DNA from: an uncultured Clostridia bacterium
GTDB lineage: Bacteria; Bacillota; Clostridia; Christensenellales; Borkfalkiaceae
Assembly (NCBI GenBank): GCA_947624215.1
Contig: CANQJJ010000004.1
Coordinates: forward strand, 24,187-88,186
DNA length: 64,000 nucleotides
Direction of reading: 5' to 3'
A program made the translations under genes and the position numbers. Within the stretch, counting starts at the first letter, position 1; each line of letters begins with the position of its first letter. Of the stretch, positions 50,775 through 63,175 are shown in pieces. The notes beneath the pieces are model-generated. The model was given only the letters and a program-made list of their open reading frames with translations, made no database searches and was not told the DNA's origin.

Positions 50775-51982
50775 GATTTCCTCAGTTTGGCGACGTAGAA
50801 TCCCGCCCCGAAGGCGGCGTCGGGCAAAAATTGCAGGCCGAATTTTGTCTTCTCATGGGGAAGCGGACAGCCCGTCTGCTCGGCCGAAAATCCGCCGTTC
50901 TCTGCAAGAAAGGCCCCGACGACCCCGTCGTTCTCGGCTTCGAGAAGGGTGCAGGTGGCGTAGTAGAGGTGTCCGCCGCGCCTCACATAGCGGCTGCAAT
51001 TTTGCAAAATCGCGCGTTGCAACGTATGGAGCTCAGACATGGTACCCTCGTTTTTCCTCAGCGGGAGATCGGGATTCTCGGAAACGGTGCCGAGCCCCGA
51101 GCAGGGCACGTCGCACAAAACGCCGTCGAAGGCCTCCCCGAACGCGGGGTCGAAGCAGGACGCGTCGGCCGTTCGGATCTGCACATTCTCCGTGCCCATG
51201 CGGCGGCAATAGCTCTCGATGAGGGCGGTGCGGTGCGGATGGAGCTCCGTCGCCACGACCTCTTTGCACTTTTTTGCGAGCAGAACGCTCTTTCCCCCGG
51301 GGGCGGCGCAGGCGTCCAAGAGCCTTTCGCACGGCTCCACCACCGAGCATACGGCGACCGACCCGACCGATTGGAAAGTGTAGTCGCCCGCAAAAAAGCC
51401 CTCGTCGCGCGTGAAATTTTTGAAAATTTTGACGTCTTCGAAGGGCGTGTCCTCATGCGGAAGGGCGAGATAGCGCTCCATGCCGCGCACGAACCGCACC
51501 GAGACGCCGTGGCTCTTTGCGAGCAAAATGTTCTCGGCGCGCGGGCCGTAGGAGGAGACGAGCTCGCGGACGGCAAAGGGCGGAAAATTGCTGAGAACGC
51601 TCAGCCCCGCCTCGCCCGCAGGGAGCACGACTTTGCTCTCGTCGAAGGTGCGGAGAAAGGCGTTGACAAAGCCCGCGACACCCGATTTTCCGATCTCCTT
51701 GGTGAGCGCGACGGCCTCGTTGACCGCAACGGGGCGGGGCATGTCCGCAAACAGGGTCGCAGAAAGCGCAATTTTCAAAATAATTTGTATGGCAGGCTTG
51801 GGCGGTCTTTGGGCAGTTTTGAGGCACAGGCCGAGGTAGCCGTCGTGTTCGAGGACGGTGTAGACGAGTTTCACGGTGCGGCCGTGCTCCCCCGCGGGAA
51901 GCTCGGCGAGGGCGGGTTTGAGGTGCGCCCCCTCCCGGTAAATGCGCGAGAGCACGCGGTAGGCATCAAGAAAGGCGCTCAA
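50771..51982 (-). CDS. rsmB: 16S rRNA (cytosine967-C5)-methyltransferase
   Basis: LLDACAAPGGKSVLLA; CDVPCSGLGTVSENPDL; LYYATCTLLEAEND. Confidence 0.97.
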   Translation of the reverse strand: MSAFLDAYRVLSRIYREGAHLKPALAELPAGEHGRTVKLVYTVLEHDGYLGLCLKTAQRPPKPAIQIILKIALSATLFADMPRPVAVNEAVALTKEIGKSGVAGFVNAFLRTFDESKVVLPAGEAGLSVLSNFPPFAVRELVSSYGPRAENILLAKSHGVSVRFVRGMERYLALPHEDTPFEDVKIFKNFTRDEGFFAGDYTFQSVGSVAVCSVVEPCERLLDACAAPGGKSVLLAKKCKEVVATELHPHRTALIESYCRRMGTENVQIRTADASCFDPAFGEAFDGVLCDVPCSGLGTVSENPDLPLRKNEGTMSELHTLQRAILQNCSRYVRRGGHLYYATCTLLEAENDGVVGAFLAENGGFSAEQTGCPLPHEKTKFGLQFLPDAAFGAGFYVAKLRKS

Positions 51983-52889
51983 ATCTCATCCCCTCTTGCA
52001 CTTTGCGGCCGTTCAAAAAGTCGCGTGCAGACATGCGCCGCCCGCCTGCGGGTTGCAGTTCGGTGATGCGCACGGCGCCCCCGCCGCATTGCACGACGAG
52101 GCCCTCCTTGGGAGAAGCGGCGATCACCGTCCCCGCGGGGGCATGGCTGTCGCAGTCGGCTTCCTCCGCGAACCAAAAATTCAGGGTGAGATCCCCGATG
52201 CGCGCGTAGGCGAAGGGGGCGGGCGAGAGGCCGCGGATGAGGCAGGAGACCTCGCGGGCGGGCCGTGAAAAATCCACCTCGGTGCGCCCGACTTTCTTGC
52301 AGACAGACCCCTCCCCCTGCTTGCGGAGCGGGCAATTCCCCCCTTGGATGAGGGGAAGCGTGCGGACGATGAGCTCTGCGCCGAGGCGGGAAAGACGGTC
52401 GGTGAGGGTACCGCAGTCGTCGGAATCGTAGATGGGGCAGGGCGCGGAGAGCAGGATGTCCCCCGTGTCGAGGCCGAGTTCGGTCTTCATCACGGTGACG
52501 CCCGTCTCACGGCAACCGTCGATGATGGCGCGGGCAATGGGCGCGGCTCCGCGGTAGGCGGGAAGAAGGGAGGCGTGGATGTTCCAGACGCCCATGGGAA
52601 AGAGATCCAAAACCTCCTGCGTGAGGATCTGGCCGTATGCGCAGGTGACCATGAGGTCGGCCTTGACAGATTCGAGGGCACCCATGTCCGACTTCAAGCG
52701 TTCGGGTTGCAAGACGGGGATGCCGCGGGCGAGGGCTTCTTCCTTGACGGGCGAGGGGGTGAGGACGCCCTTTCTGCCCTGCGGCCGATCGGGCTGGGTG
52801 AGGACGGCGGCGACGTTGTAGCCCGCCTCTATGATCGCGCACAGGGGCTCTATTGCAAAAATTGGCGTTCCCGCAAAGACGATTTTCAT
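51966..52889 (-). CDS. fmt: Methionyl-tRNA formyltransferase
   Basis: MKIVFAGTPIFAIEPLCAIIEAGYNVAAVLTQPDRPQGRK; NIHASLLPAYRGAAPIARAII; start adjusted from 53111. Confidence 0.98.
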   Translation of the reverse strand: MKIVFAGTPIFAIEPLCAIIEAGYNVAAVLTQPDRPQGRKGVLTPSPVKEEALARGIPVLQPERLKSDMGALESVKADLMVTCAYGQILTQEVLDLFPMGVWNIHASLLPAYRGAAPIARAIIDGCRETGVTVMKTELGLDTGDILLSAPCPIYDSDDCGTLTDRLSRLGAELIVRTLPLIQGGNCPLRKQGEGSVCKKVGRTEVDFSRPAREVSCLIRGLSPAPFAYARIGDLTLNFWFAEEADCDSHAPAGTVIAASPKEGLVVQCGGGAVRITELQPAGGRRMSARDFLNGRKVQEGMRFERLS

Positions 52890-52919
52890 GGTTTGCTCCT
52901 TGATGTGTTTGATGGGATG

Positions 52920-53530
52920 GGCTTGGGGAGACACTCCCTCATCTGCCCTGCGGGCACCTTCCCCAGAGGGGAAGGCAAGGGGGACTGCGGACATGGTACC
53001 CTCAGACGAAGTCCGCGGTGTGGGAAACGCGTCATCCTGAGACGTAATGATGGAACGAAGTCCGACCCTCATACCGAGCCGTAGGTGAGCGTATCCTGAG
53101 CGAAAAGGCACAATAGATCTTCATCAGCCAATGCTGATGTTTTCAGAAACTTGGTCGCTCAAGATTCACTCCCTCGGCTCTGCCTCGGTCGGAATGAGGT
53201 TCGCTCACACGAGCTTGGTCGCGGGCAGAATGACGCTTCGATTGAGCTCGGTCGCCACCCCACCCCCCTACCCCCCTCCCATGGAGGGGGCACGCGCGGA
53301 TTGAGCCCCGTCGCCAATCGAAACCCCTCTGTCACGCAAGGACTGCGTGACATCTCCCCTTACAGGGGCGACAAGGGTTCGCTCACACGGGCTTGGTTGG
53401 ACAGACCAAGCGCTCTATTACGTCACCCTGAGCCATGTCGAAGGGTCACCGCAGTCTTAATTATAATAAGGTGATGTTTCGACAGGCTCAACATGACGTT
53501 ATTGGGAATTCCTTGGGCGCTCACACGGGC
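52920..53530. repeat. Mosaic intergenic repeat block inserted between def and fmt
   Basis: GGACATGGTACC at 52989; CACCCTGAGCCATGTCGAAGGGTCACC...GGTGATGTTTCGACAGGCTCAACATGACG; CCCCACCCCCCTACCCCCCTCCCATGGAGGGGG. Confidence 0.85.
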
Positions 53531-53564
53531 TCGGGCGCAGACCAAGTGCTCTGTTTCCCGTCTT

Positions 53565-54017
53565 CTATTCCGCGGGGCGGACGTTCTCCGCCTTGTCCGT
53601 GTAGAGCACGCCGTCGAGGTGGTCGAGCTCATGGCAGATGGCACGGGCGAAAAAGTCCCGCGCGACGAGGGAATATCTGTCTCCGTTGCGGTCCTGAAAG
53701 ATGATCTTCACCTTGGAGGGACGGAGCACGTCGCCCGCCTTCCCGCGCACGGAAAGACAACCTTCGGCGCCGTATTGCTCCCCCTTCTGCCACACGAATT
53801 TGGGGTTGATGAACTCAAAATACCCCTCCTCGACGTCCACCACCACCGCGCGGATGGGCACCCCCACCTGCGGCGCGGCAAGTCCCGCCCCCTCGGCGGC
53901 CTTCAACGTCTCCTTCATGTCATCGAGAAGGGCGCAAAGCTCCCTGTCAAAGCGGGTGACGGGCTCGCATTTCCTGCGGAGAACGGGGTCTCCGACCTGC
54001 ACGATCTCACGGATCAT
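53565..54017 (-). CDS. def: Peptide deformylase
   Basis: GLAAPQVGVPIRAVVVD; EGCLSVRGKAGDVLRP; ICHELDHLDGVLYTD. Confidence 0.98.
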   Translation of the reverse strand: MIREIVQVGDPVLRRKCEPVTRFDRELCALLDDMKETLKAAEGAGLAAPQVGVPIRAVVVDVEEGYFEFINPKFVWQKGEQYGAEGCLSVRGKAGDVLRPSKVKIIFQDRNGDRYSLVARDFFARAICHELDHLDGVLYTDKAENVRPAE

Positions 54018-54027
54018 AATATCTCCT

Positions 54028-56193
54028 TTAACTCAGATTGGCGGGATTTTCCTCGACATACACGAGGACATTCCTGTGTTTCTCCCCCGCGCACACGGCG
54101 TAGATCTCTTTTAAGATCTTCCCGTCCAAAAGGCGCATGAGGACCTGGTAGCGGTATTTATTCTGGATGCGCTTGATGGGCGCGTGCATGCGGTTGAAGA
54201 AGAGAAAGTCGTCGGTGTTCTCCGCATAGATCTTTTGCAGCTTCTCATAGACCGATCTGAGCGCTTCGAGCGTCTCCTTTTCGTCTTCCCCCGTCACCAT
54301 GACGCGCACGATCTTGGCAAAGGGCGGGAACATGGTGGCCTCGCGCATGGCGATCTCGTGTTCGTAGAAGCCCTCGTAGTCATACTGTGCGGCAAAGCGG
54401 AGGATGTAGTTCTCGGGGTCGTAAGTCTGCAAGACGACCTCCCCCGCCTCCTGCGCCCTCCCGCTGCGGCCCGCGACCTGCGTGATGAGCTGGAACGTCC
54501 GCTCCCCGCTCCTGTAATCCGCAAAGTGCAGGCTCATGTCCGCGTCGAGGATACCCACGAGCGTCACCTGCGGGAAGTCGTGCCCCTTGGCGACCATCTG
54601 CGTGCCCACAAGGATGTCGGCGGCGTGCTCCGAGAACTGTTTGAGGATGCGGTAGTGCCCCTCCTTGCCGCTCGTCGTGTCCACGTCCATGCGGAGGATG
54701 CGTGCCGCGGGGAAGAGTTTTTTGAGGTCGCCCACGACGCGCTGGGTCCCCGTGCCCACATAGCCGAGGTGGCGCCCCCCGCAATCGGGGCAGGCGGGCG
54801 GGAGCTTGTAGTTGGCCCCGCAGTAGTGGCACTTCAAGACGTTTTCGTCGCTGTGGTAGGTGAGGGAGACGTCGCAGCTTTGGCAGGTGGCAACGTAGCC
54901 GCAGTCACGGCAGATGACCGTCTGCGAATACCCCCTCCTGTTGAGGAAGAGGATGGCCTGGTTGCCGCGGTCGAGGCACTCTTTGAGCCGCTCGCGGAGC
55001 ATGGCCGAGAAGGCGGAGGCGTTCCCCTTCCGCACCTCACGGCGCATATCGACGATGCGCACCGCGGGCATGGGTCGGGCGTTTATCCTGTCGGGCAGCT
55101 TTACGAGCCCGAATTCCCCCTGCTTGGCGCGGCGGTAAGTCTCCACCGAGGGCGTCGCACTGCCCAACACGAGCTTGCAGCCGTTGTAGCGCGCGCGAAG
55201 GAGAGCGATGTCGAAGGTATTGTAGCGCGGGGAACTCTCCGAGCTGTAACTGCCGTCGTGCTCCTCGTCGATGACGATGATGCCCACATTTTCGACGGGG
55301 GCAAATACCGCCGACCGTGCCCCGATGGCGATGCGGGCACTCCCCTCGCGCAGGCGCATCCACTCGTCGAAGCGCTCCCCTGCCGAGAGGCCGCTGTGGA
55401 GGATGGCCGCCTTGCTCCCGAACCGTGCGCGGAGCTGGGAGAGCATCTGCGGGGTCAGGCTGATCTCGGGCACGAGAAAGATGGCCGTCTTGCCCGAGGC
55501 GAGCACGTCGGCGATGAGGGTGAGGTAGACCTCCGTCTTGCCGCTGCCCGTCACCCCGTGCAGGAGGGTCACCGTCTTTTCCGTGCTATTTACGGTGTCC
55601 ACGGCATTTTGCTGGGCGGGGGTGAGCTCTCTTTCCACGCGCTCGCCCTCGATGCCGCGGTAGGGATCGCGGAAGACGCGCCGCTTTTCGGCCGTGAGCA
55701 CGCCCGCATCGAGCAGGGCCTTTACGGCAGAGCCGAACCGTTCGCGCAAAAAAGCCGAATCGGCCTCGCGGTTGTCGAGCATGAAGGCATACAGTTCGCG
55801 CTGACGGACGGCGCGGGCGGGGATGTCTGCCTCGGCGGCGAGCTTGATGACAGTGCGGTAGCGCGTGGAGACCTTTCCCGTGCGCATTTCGGCGGGGAGA
55901 AAGAGCCTGAGCGTCAGGGCCATGGGGACGCGGTAGCGCAGGGAGATGGCGTCGGCGAGCATGAGGGCTTCCTCATTGAGGGAGGGAAAATTCTCCTCCG
56001 CGCGCAGTACCCGCCTGAGTTTTCCGGGAGGGACGTCCGAAGTCTCCTTGACGCGCATGACAAAGCCCGTCGTCACCCCGTTTCCGAAGGGGACGGCGAC
56101 GCGCATCCCGCGCACGATGTCTTCCCCGCACGCGTAATCAAAGATCTTGTCGACGTCGCTGTGCGCGATGTCTACGATGACTTCCGCAAACAT
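54028..56193 (-). CDS. priA: Primosomal replication protein N' (helicase)
   Basis: LLHGVTGSGKTEVYLTLI; IVIDEEHDGSYSSESSPRYNTFDIA; Cys-rich zinc motifs CRDCGYVATCQSCDVSLTYH; start adjusted to MFAEVIVDIAHS. Confidence 0.97.
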   Translation of the reverse strand: MFAEVIVDIAHSDVDKIFDYACGEDIVRGMRVAVPFGNGVTTGFVMRVKETSDVPPGKLRRVLRAEENFPSLNEEALMLADAISLRYRVPMALTLRLFLPAEMRTGKVSTRYRTVIKLAAEADIPARAVRQRELYAFMLDNREADSAFLRERFGSAVKALLDAGVLTAEKRRVFRDPYRGIEGERVERELTPAQQNAVDTVNSTEKTVTLLHGVTGSGKTEVYLTLIADVLASGKTAIFLVPEISLTPQMLSQLRARFGSKAAILHSGLSAGERFDEWMRLREGSARIAIGARSAVFAPVENVGIIVIDEEHDGSYSSESSPRYNTFDIALLRARYNGCKLVLGSATPSVETYRRAKQGEFGLVKLPDRINARPMPAVRIVDMRREVRKGNASAFSAMLRERLKECLDRGNQAILFLNRRGYSQTVICRDCGYVATCQSCDVSLTYHSDENVLKCHYCGANYKLPPACPDCGGRHLGYVGTGTQRVVGDLKKLFPAARILRMDVDTTSGKEGHYRILKQFSEHAADILVGTQMVAKGHDFPQVTLVGILDADMSLHFADYRSGERTFQLITQVAGRSGRAQEAGEVVLQTYDPENYILRFAAQYDYEGFYEHEIAMREATMFPPFAKIVRVMVTGEDEKETLEALRSVYEKLQKIYAENTDDFLFFNRMHAPIKRIQNKYRYQVLMRLLDGKILKEIYAVCAGEKHRNVLVYVEENPANLS

Positions 56194-56237
56194 GGTCCTC
56201 TCTTGAAAAAATGCCCCGCGGTATACGGGGCGTCTTC

Positions 56238-56459
56238 TCAGTCTCTTGTGCTCTTGAACTTCCCGTTCATCACTTCCTGGCAGGCGAGAACGATCTCCTT
56301 CTGCTTGCCGGGGAGTTCCGTGACGCCCGTGGACTGCATCTGCTCGATGATCTGCCGCGTACGCTTGGCAATGACCACGCACAGTTCGTAGCGGGAGATG
56401 GGCGCGTCGTCCGTGCCGAGTTTGCGCACGAGCGCGTCTACCGACGGTTCATTGATCAT
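56238..56459 (-). CDS. rpoZ: RNA polymerase omega subunit
   Basis: 73-aa ORF with SRYELCVVIAKRTRQI, between gmk and priA. Confidence 0.9.
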   Translation of the reverse strand: MINEPSVDALVRKLGTDDAPISRYELCVVIAKRTRQIIEQMQSTGVTELPGKQKEIVLACQEVMNGKFKSTRD

Positions 56460-56470
56460 ATCTTGTCACC

Positions 56471-57040
56471 TCACTTGTTTTTTTCCCTTTCGATGATGCC
56501 GAGGATCTCCTGCGTGGCGCGGGGGACTTCGTCGTTCAGAACGATGTAGTCGAACTTGTCGGCCTGCCCGTATTCGAACTTGACGCGCTTTCTGCGCTCC
56601 TCGAGCTGCCACTCCGTCTCCGAGCCCCGCTTTTGCAGGCGCTCCTCCAAGACTTCGAGCGACGGCGGTTTGATGAAGATGTTGACGACTTTGCGGGAGG
56701 CGCCGTAGTATTCCTTGGCCTTGAACGCGCCCACGACGTCGATCTCGAGGATGACGAGCTTGTCTTGGTCGGCGAGCATGGTCACGTAATCTTTGAGCGT
56801 GCCGTAGTAGTTGCCGAAGTGTTCGTCATACTCCAAGAATTCGCCGCGGCCGAGCTTTCGCAAAAATTCCTCATGCGTGATGAAGAAGTAGTGCACGCCG
56901 TCCTGTTCGCCCGGGCGCGGGTCGCGCGTGGTGCACGAGACGGAGATGGCGAGTTCCGGGTCGAGGCGCATGAGCTCTTTGACGATGGTCCCCTTGCCGA
57001 CGCCGGAGGGACCGGAGATGCAAAAGATCGTCCCCTTCAT
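56471..57040 (-). CDS. gmk: Guanylate kinase
   Basis: FCISGPSGVGKGTIVKELM; SCTTRDPRPGEQDGVHYFFIT. Confidence 0.98.
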   Translation of the reverse strand: MKGTIFCISGPSGVGKGTIVKELMRLDPELAISVSCTTRDPRPGEQDGVHYFFITHEEFLRKLGRGEFLEYDEHFGNYYGTLKDYVTMLADQDKLVILEIDVVGAFKAKEYYGASRKVVNIFIKPPSLEVLEERLQKRGSETEWQLEERRKRVKFEYGQADKFDYIVLNDEVPRATQEILGIIEREKNK

Positions 57041-57043
57041 ATG

Positions 57044-57916
57044 TCACTCCAAATTCTGTATCTGCTCGCGGACCTTCTCGATCTCGTTCTTCATCGCGAG
57101 CGCGAGCCGCGTCACTTCCCCGTCGCCCGACTTGGAGCAGACGGTGTTGCACTCGCGGTTGAACTCCTGCACGAGGAAATCGAGCTTACGGCCGACGATG
57201 TCGAGCGCTGCGATCTTGCGGAACTCCGCGATGTGCGAGGCGAGGCGCGTGAGCTCTTCGTCGATGTTGCATTTATCCGAATATACAGCCGCTTCGGTCA
57301 GGATGCGCGTCTCGTCCACCTTGCCGCCGAGCAGCTCCTTGATGCGCTCTGTGAGCTTTACGCGGTAGTTCTCCGCGACCATGGGTGCCCGCTTTTCTAT
57401 CTCATCCCGAAGGCCTGCGATGGTCTCCACGCGCATGAGAAGGTCTGCCTTCAACCGTTCCCCCTCTGCATAACGCATGGCTTTATGCGATTCCAATGCA
57501 GAAGCGAGGGCAGTTTCGAGGACGGCGTAGAGCGCGGCGTCCTCCCCGGGGGCGTCCTCCGTCTTCACGACGTCGGGAAGGCGCAGGAGGGAAGAGAGGG
57601 CAAAGTCGTCGGAAATTTCCGAAAACTCCGCTTTCAGAGCCGCGGCCGCGCGCACATAGGCACGGGCGAGGTCCATGTCCACGTCGAGGGCACGGTCTTT
57701 CTCGCGGCGGTCGGAATATGTGACGAAGACGTCGACATGCCCGCGGGAGATACTGCCGCGCACGAGGGCACGGATGCGCTCTTCCTGCGAGAGAAAGACG
57801 CGCGGGCTCTTGACTGCGACGTCCAAATAGCGGTTGTTGACCGATCTCACTTCCACGGTGAGGGTGATGCCGCCGTCGCGGGCCTCCCCCTTGCCATAGC
57901 CTGTCATGCTGTACAT
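57044..57916 (-). CDS. YicC-family endoribonuclease-like protein
   Basis: MYSMTGYGKGEARDGGITLTVEVRSVNNRYLDV; DKCNIDEELTRLASHI; GRKLDFLVQEFNRECNTVCSKS. Confidence 0.95.
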   Translation of the reverse strand: MYSMTGYGKGEARDGGITLTVEVRSVNNRYLDVAVKSPRVFLSQEERIRALVRGSISRGHVDVFVTYSDRREKDRALDVDMDLARAYVRAAAALKAEFSEISDDFALSSLLRLPDVVKTEDAPGEDAALYAVLETALASALESHKAMRYAEGERLKADLLMRVETIAGLRDEIEKRAPMVAENYRVKLTERIKELLGGKVDETRILTEAAVYSDKCNIDEELTRLASHIAEFRKIAALDIVGRKLDFLVQEFNRECNTVCSKSGDGEVTRLALAMKNEIEKVREQIQNLE

Positions 57917-58031
57917 TGCATATCTCTCCTGTGGATATCCATTATACCACACGCGTGCGCGCGCGGTCAAGTGATTCGCGGCAAATTTTGGGCGGCAGGA
58001 AATTTTTCCCACGCGGGAGGAGCGGCGGCTC

Positions 58032-60395
<2,364 letters not shown>

Positions 60396-60574
60396 CCCGA
60401 CCGTTCCAAATTCACTGAAAAAAAAATCGTACTTTTTTTTGTCAAACGCAACTGCGGAGAAGCAAGCGAGACGAGGAGAAGGAGCATTCCCGACGGGCGC
60501 GTACTTTTTCGTACGCAACCAAGGGAAGCGCATCTTCGACGAAGTATCGCGTAGCTTATACGCAGTTCGCCCAA

Positions 60575-62968
60575 TCAAGGCAAAATCTCCAATGGGGCGA
60601 GGGCGGCGGCAAGATCCTTATTCCCCACGCTCTGAAAGTGCACCGTGACGATGAGATTCTTCCCCTCGCCGCGCACGGCCATCACCGTCCCCTCTCCGAA
60701 CCGCGCGTGCTTGACATGCGTGCCGACCGTGTAGCCCGCCGTGTCCTTACGGGGCGTTTGCGGAGGCTTGACCTCGGACATGCCTACCCCGCCGAACCTC
60801 ACAGGCGGTTTTTTGCTCCCCCCGAACGTGCCGAGAGAGTGCTCCTCGTCGCGCGAAAAAGAGGGGGCAGGCGCGTCGTCAAAGGCACGCGAAATGCCGC
60901 GGCCGGCACTTCCGAAAGAGCTCCCCGCAGAGCTCCCATACGAGTTCCCATAGGGACCGCCGCCTCTTCCGAAGGAGCCCGAAGACGGGCGGCCGCCGTA
61001 GCCGTAGCGGGAGCCGTAGCCGAACCCGCCGTCGAAATCCCCCGAATATCTTCTCCCCGCGGGCGCATCCGTGATGCCGAGCTCCTCTTTGAGCTCCTCC
61101 ACGAACATCGAGCGCGCGGAGGGTTGCCTTCTTCCGTAGAGGAACCTGCTCTTGGAGCGCGTGAGCCACAGCATCTCCTTGGCGCGGGTGATGGCGACAT
61201 ACATCAATCTCCGCTCCTCTTCCAATCCGTTGCGTTCGTCGAGGGCGCGCGCCGCGGGCATGATGTCCTCCTCGAGGCCGATGAGGAAGACGCAGCGGAA
61301 TTCCAGCCCCTTCACGGCATGGATGGTGGCAACGGTGACGTAATCCCCGTCGTCCATCTCGTCGGTGTCCGAGTAGAGGGTGATCTGTTGGAGATAGTCG
61401 GTAAGATCCGCCCCCTCGTTCATCTTGACGTACTGCTCCACCGAGCTCTTGAACTCATCGAGGTTGGCGCGCTTGGTCACCGCCTCGTCCGAATCGCCCG
61501 CATACATCTCGTACATGCCTGCCGTCTCGTAGATGTGGTCCACGAGTCCGTCGACGGGCATGACCTGCGCGAGCACGACGAGCTCCCTCAGGTATTGGCC
61601 GAACGCGCGCAATCTCTCCTTCATCGCGGTGGCGAGGGGAAGTTCGTCCGCGGCGAGAACGGCGTCGTAGGCACTGATCTCCTCCCGTGCGGCATAGTCG
61701 AGCAAGATCTGCACCGTGCGGTCGCCGATGCCCCGCTTGGGCACGTTGATGATGCGCATGAGGGCTTCGTCGTCGAAGGGATTGGAGAGCAGGCGGAGGT
61801 AGGCAAGGATGTCCTTAATCTCCTTGCGCTCATAGAATTTGAACCCGCCGAAGACCTTGTAAGGGATATTATACTTGGTGAACTCCTGCTCGAAGGCGCG
61901 CGTCAGGGCGTTGATGCGCATGAGCACGGCAAAATCCGAGAGCTTGTAGCCCTCGTGGTGCAGTTCGGAAATGCGGCGGGCACAATAGAGCGCCTCGCCG
62001 AGTTCTTCCTCCGCCTCATAGAAGACGGGCTTGTCCCCCTCTGGCGCCTTAGTCCAGAGCGTCTTGCCCTTGCGGCGGGAATTGTGAGCGATGGAGGCGT
62101 TTGCGAGCGCCAAAATGGCCCCCGTGGAGCGGTAGTTGCGCTGCAATTTATAGACCTTCGCCTTGGGATACACCCGCTCGAAACTCAGAATGTTCTCGAT
62201 CTCCGCACCCCGCCAGCCGTAGATGGACTGGTCGTCGTCCCCCACCGCGAAGAGGTTGCCGTGGGTACTCGCGAGCATCTTGATGATGTCGAACTGCACG
62301 GCATTGGTATCTTGGAATTCGTCGACATGGATATAGCGGAAGCGGCCCGAGAGGTATTCGAGCGCCTCTTCATCCTCCCGCAGGAGGGCGCGCGCCTCGG
62401 TGAGGAGATCGTCGAAGTCGAGGGCGTTGCTCGCTTTGAGGCGGGCATTGTAGCGGGCGTAGACTTTCATCACCGTGTCGATGCCGCGTTCGTAGCGGTA
62501 GCGCTTTGCATACTCCTCGGGGCCGAGGCCGAGCATCTTGGCGTTGCTGATATGGAATTTGCACGATTTCAAGAGGGAGTCCTCGTCGTAGCCGAGCTCC
62601 TTGTATGCCTGCTTGATGACGGCATTGCGCTCCTGGTCGGAGTAAATGGAAAAATTGTCTTTCAGGCCGCGCCGCTCGGCATACATGCGCAGGATGCGTA
62701 CGCACATGGAGTGGATGGTGCACACCCACATCCTGCGGGTATCGCAGACGTCTTCGAGGCGCTGTTTCATCTCGTCGGCGGCCTTGTTGGTGAAGGTGAT
62801 GGCGAGCACGTTCTCGGGCTGCACGCCGAGCTCGGAGACGAGATAGGCGATGCGGGCGGTGAGCACGCGGGTCTTGCCGCTCCCCGCGCCTGCAAGCACC
62901 AAAACGGCGCCCTCAGTATCGAGGACGGGCAGACGCTGTTCTTCGTTTAATTCTTCGAAGGATCCCAT
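60575..62968 (-). CDS. pcrA: UvrD/PcrA-family ATP-dependent DNA helicase
   Basis: LNEEQRLPVLDTEGAVLVLAGAGSGKTRVLTARIAYL; VGDDDQSIYGWRGAEIENIL; RLMYVAITRAKE. Confidence 0.97.
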   Translation of the reverse strand: MGSFEELNEEQRLPVLDTEGAVLVLAGAGSGKTRVLTARIAYLVSELGVQPENVLAITFTNKAADEMKQRLEDVCDTRRMWVCTIHSMCVRILRMYAERRGLKDNFSIYSDQERNAVIKQAYKELGYDEDSLLKSCKFHISNAKMLGLGPEEYAKRYRYERGIDTVMKVYARYNARLKASNALDFDDLLTEARALLREDEEALEYLSGRFRYIHVDEFQDTNAVQFDIIKMLASTHGNLFAVGDDDQSIYGWRGAEIENILSFERVYPKAKVYKLQRNYRSTGAILALANASIAHNSRRKGKTLWTKAPEGDKPVFYEAEEELGEALYCARRISELHHEGYKLSDFAVLMRINALTRAFEQEFTKYNIPYKVFGGFKFYERKEIKDILAYLRLLSNPFDDEALMRIINVPKRGIGDRTVQILLDYAAREEISAYDAVLAADELPLATAMKERLRAFGQYLRELVVLAQVMPVDGLVDHIYETAGMYEMYAGDSDEAVTKRANLDEFKSSVEQYVKMNEGADLTDYLQQITLYSDTDEMDDGDYVTVATIHAVKGLEFRCVFLIGLEEDIMPAARALDERNGLEEERRLMYVAITRAKEMLWLTRSKSRFLYGRRQPSARSMFVEELKEELGITDAPAGRRYSGDFDGGFGYGSRYGYGGRPSSGSFGRGGGPYGNSYGSSAGSSFGSAGRGISRAFDDAPAPSFSRDEEHSLGTFGGSKKPPVRFGGVGMSEVKPPQTPRKDTAGYTVGTHVKHARFGEGTVMAVRGEGKNLIVTVHFQSVGNKDLAAALAPLEILP

Positions 62969-63074
62969 ACCCCTCTATTGTATCACAGTCCGCGGCAAAA
63001 TGCAACCAAATGCGGCAAAATGCACGGGCCCGCGTTGCAGGTTTCCAAGACATGCCCGGGGGCATGTGTGGGGT

Positions 63075-63175
63075 CTCGACACGGGGGCGCATATAGGTTT
63101 TTGGCACGGGCATGTGGGTATACGGCACGGCGGCGTGTAGATTTGCGGCACGGGCATGTATGGGGTCACGATCGA
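63075..63175. repeat. Degenerate 21-26-nt tandem repeat GGCACGG(G/C)(C/G)(A/G)(C/T)GT...
   Basis: CACGGGGGCGCATATAGGTTTTTGG / CACGGGCATGTGGGTATACGG / CACGGCGGCGTGTAGATTTGCGG / CACGGGCATGTATGGGGTCACG. Confidence 0.6.

Noticed and set aside
52890-53111. 74-codon N-terminal extension of fmt in the ORF track
   Set aside because: It is translation of intergenic repeat modules; the canonical Fmt start MKIVFAGTP is at 52889.
60638-62950. 770-aa plus-strand ORF antisense to pcrA
   Set aside because: Typical GC-rich antisense frame; pcrA on the minus strand has full helicase motifs.
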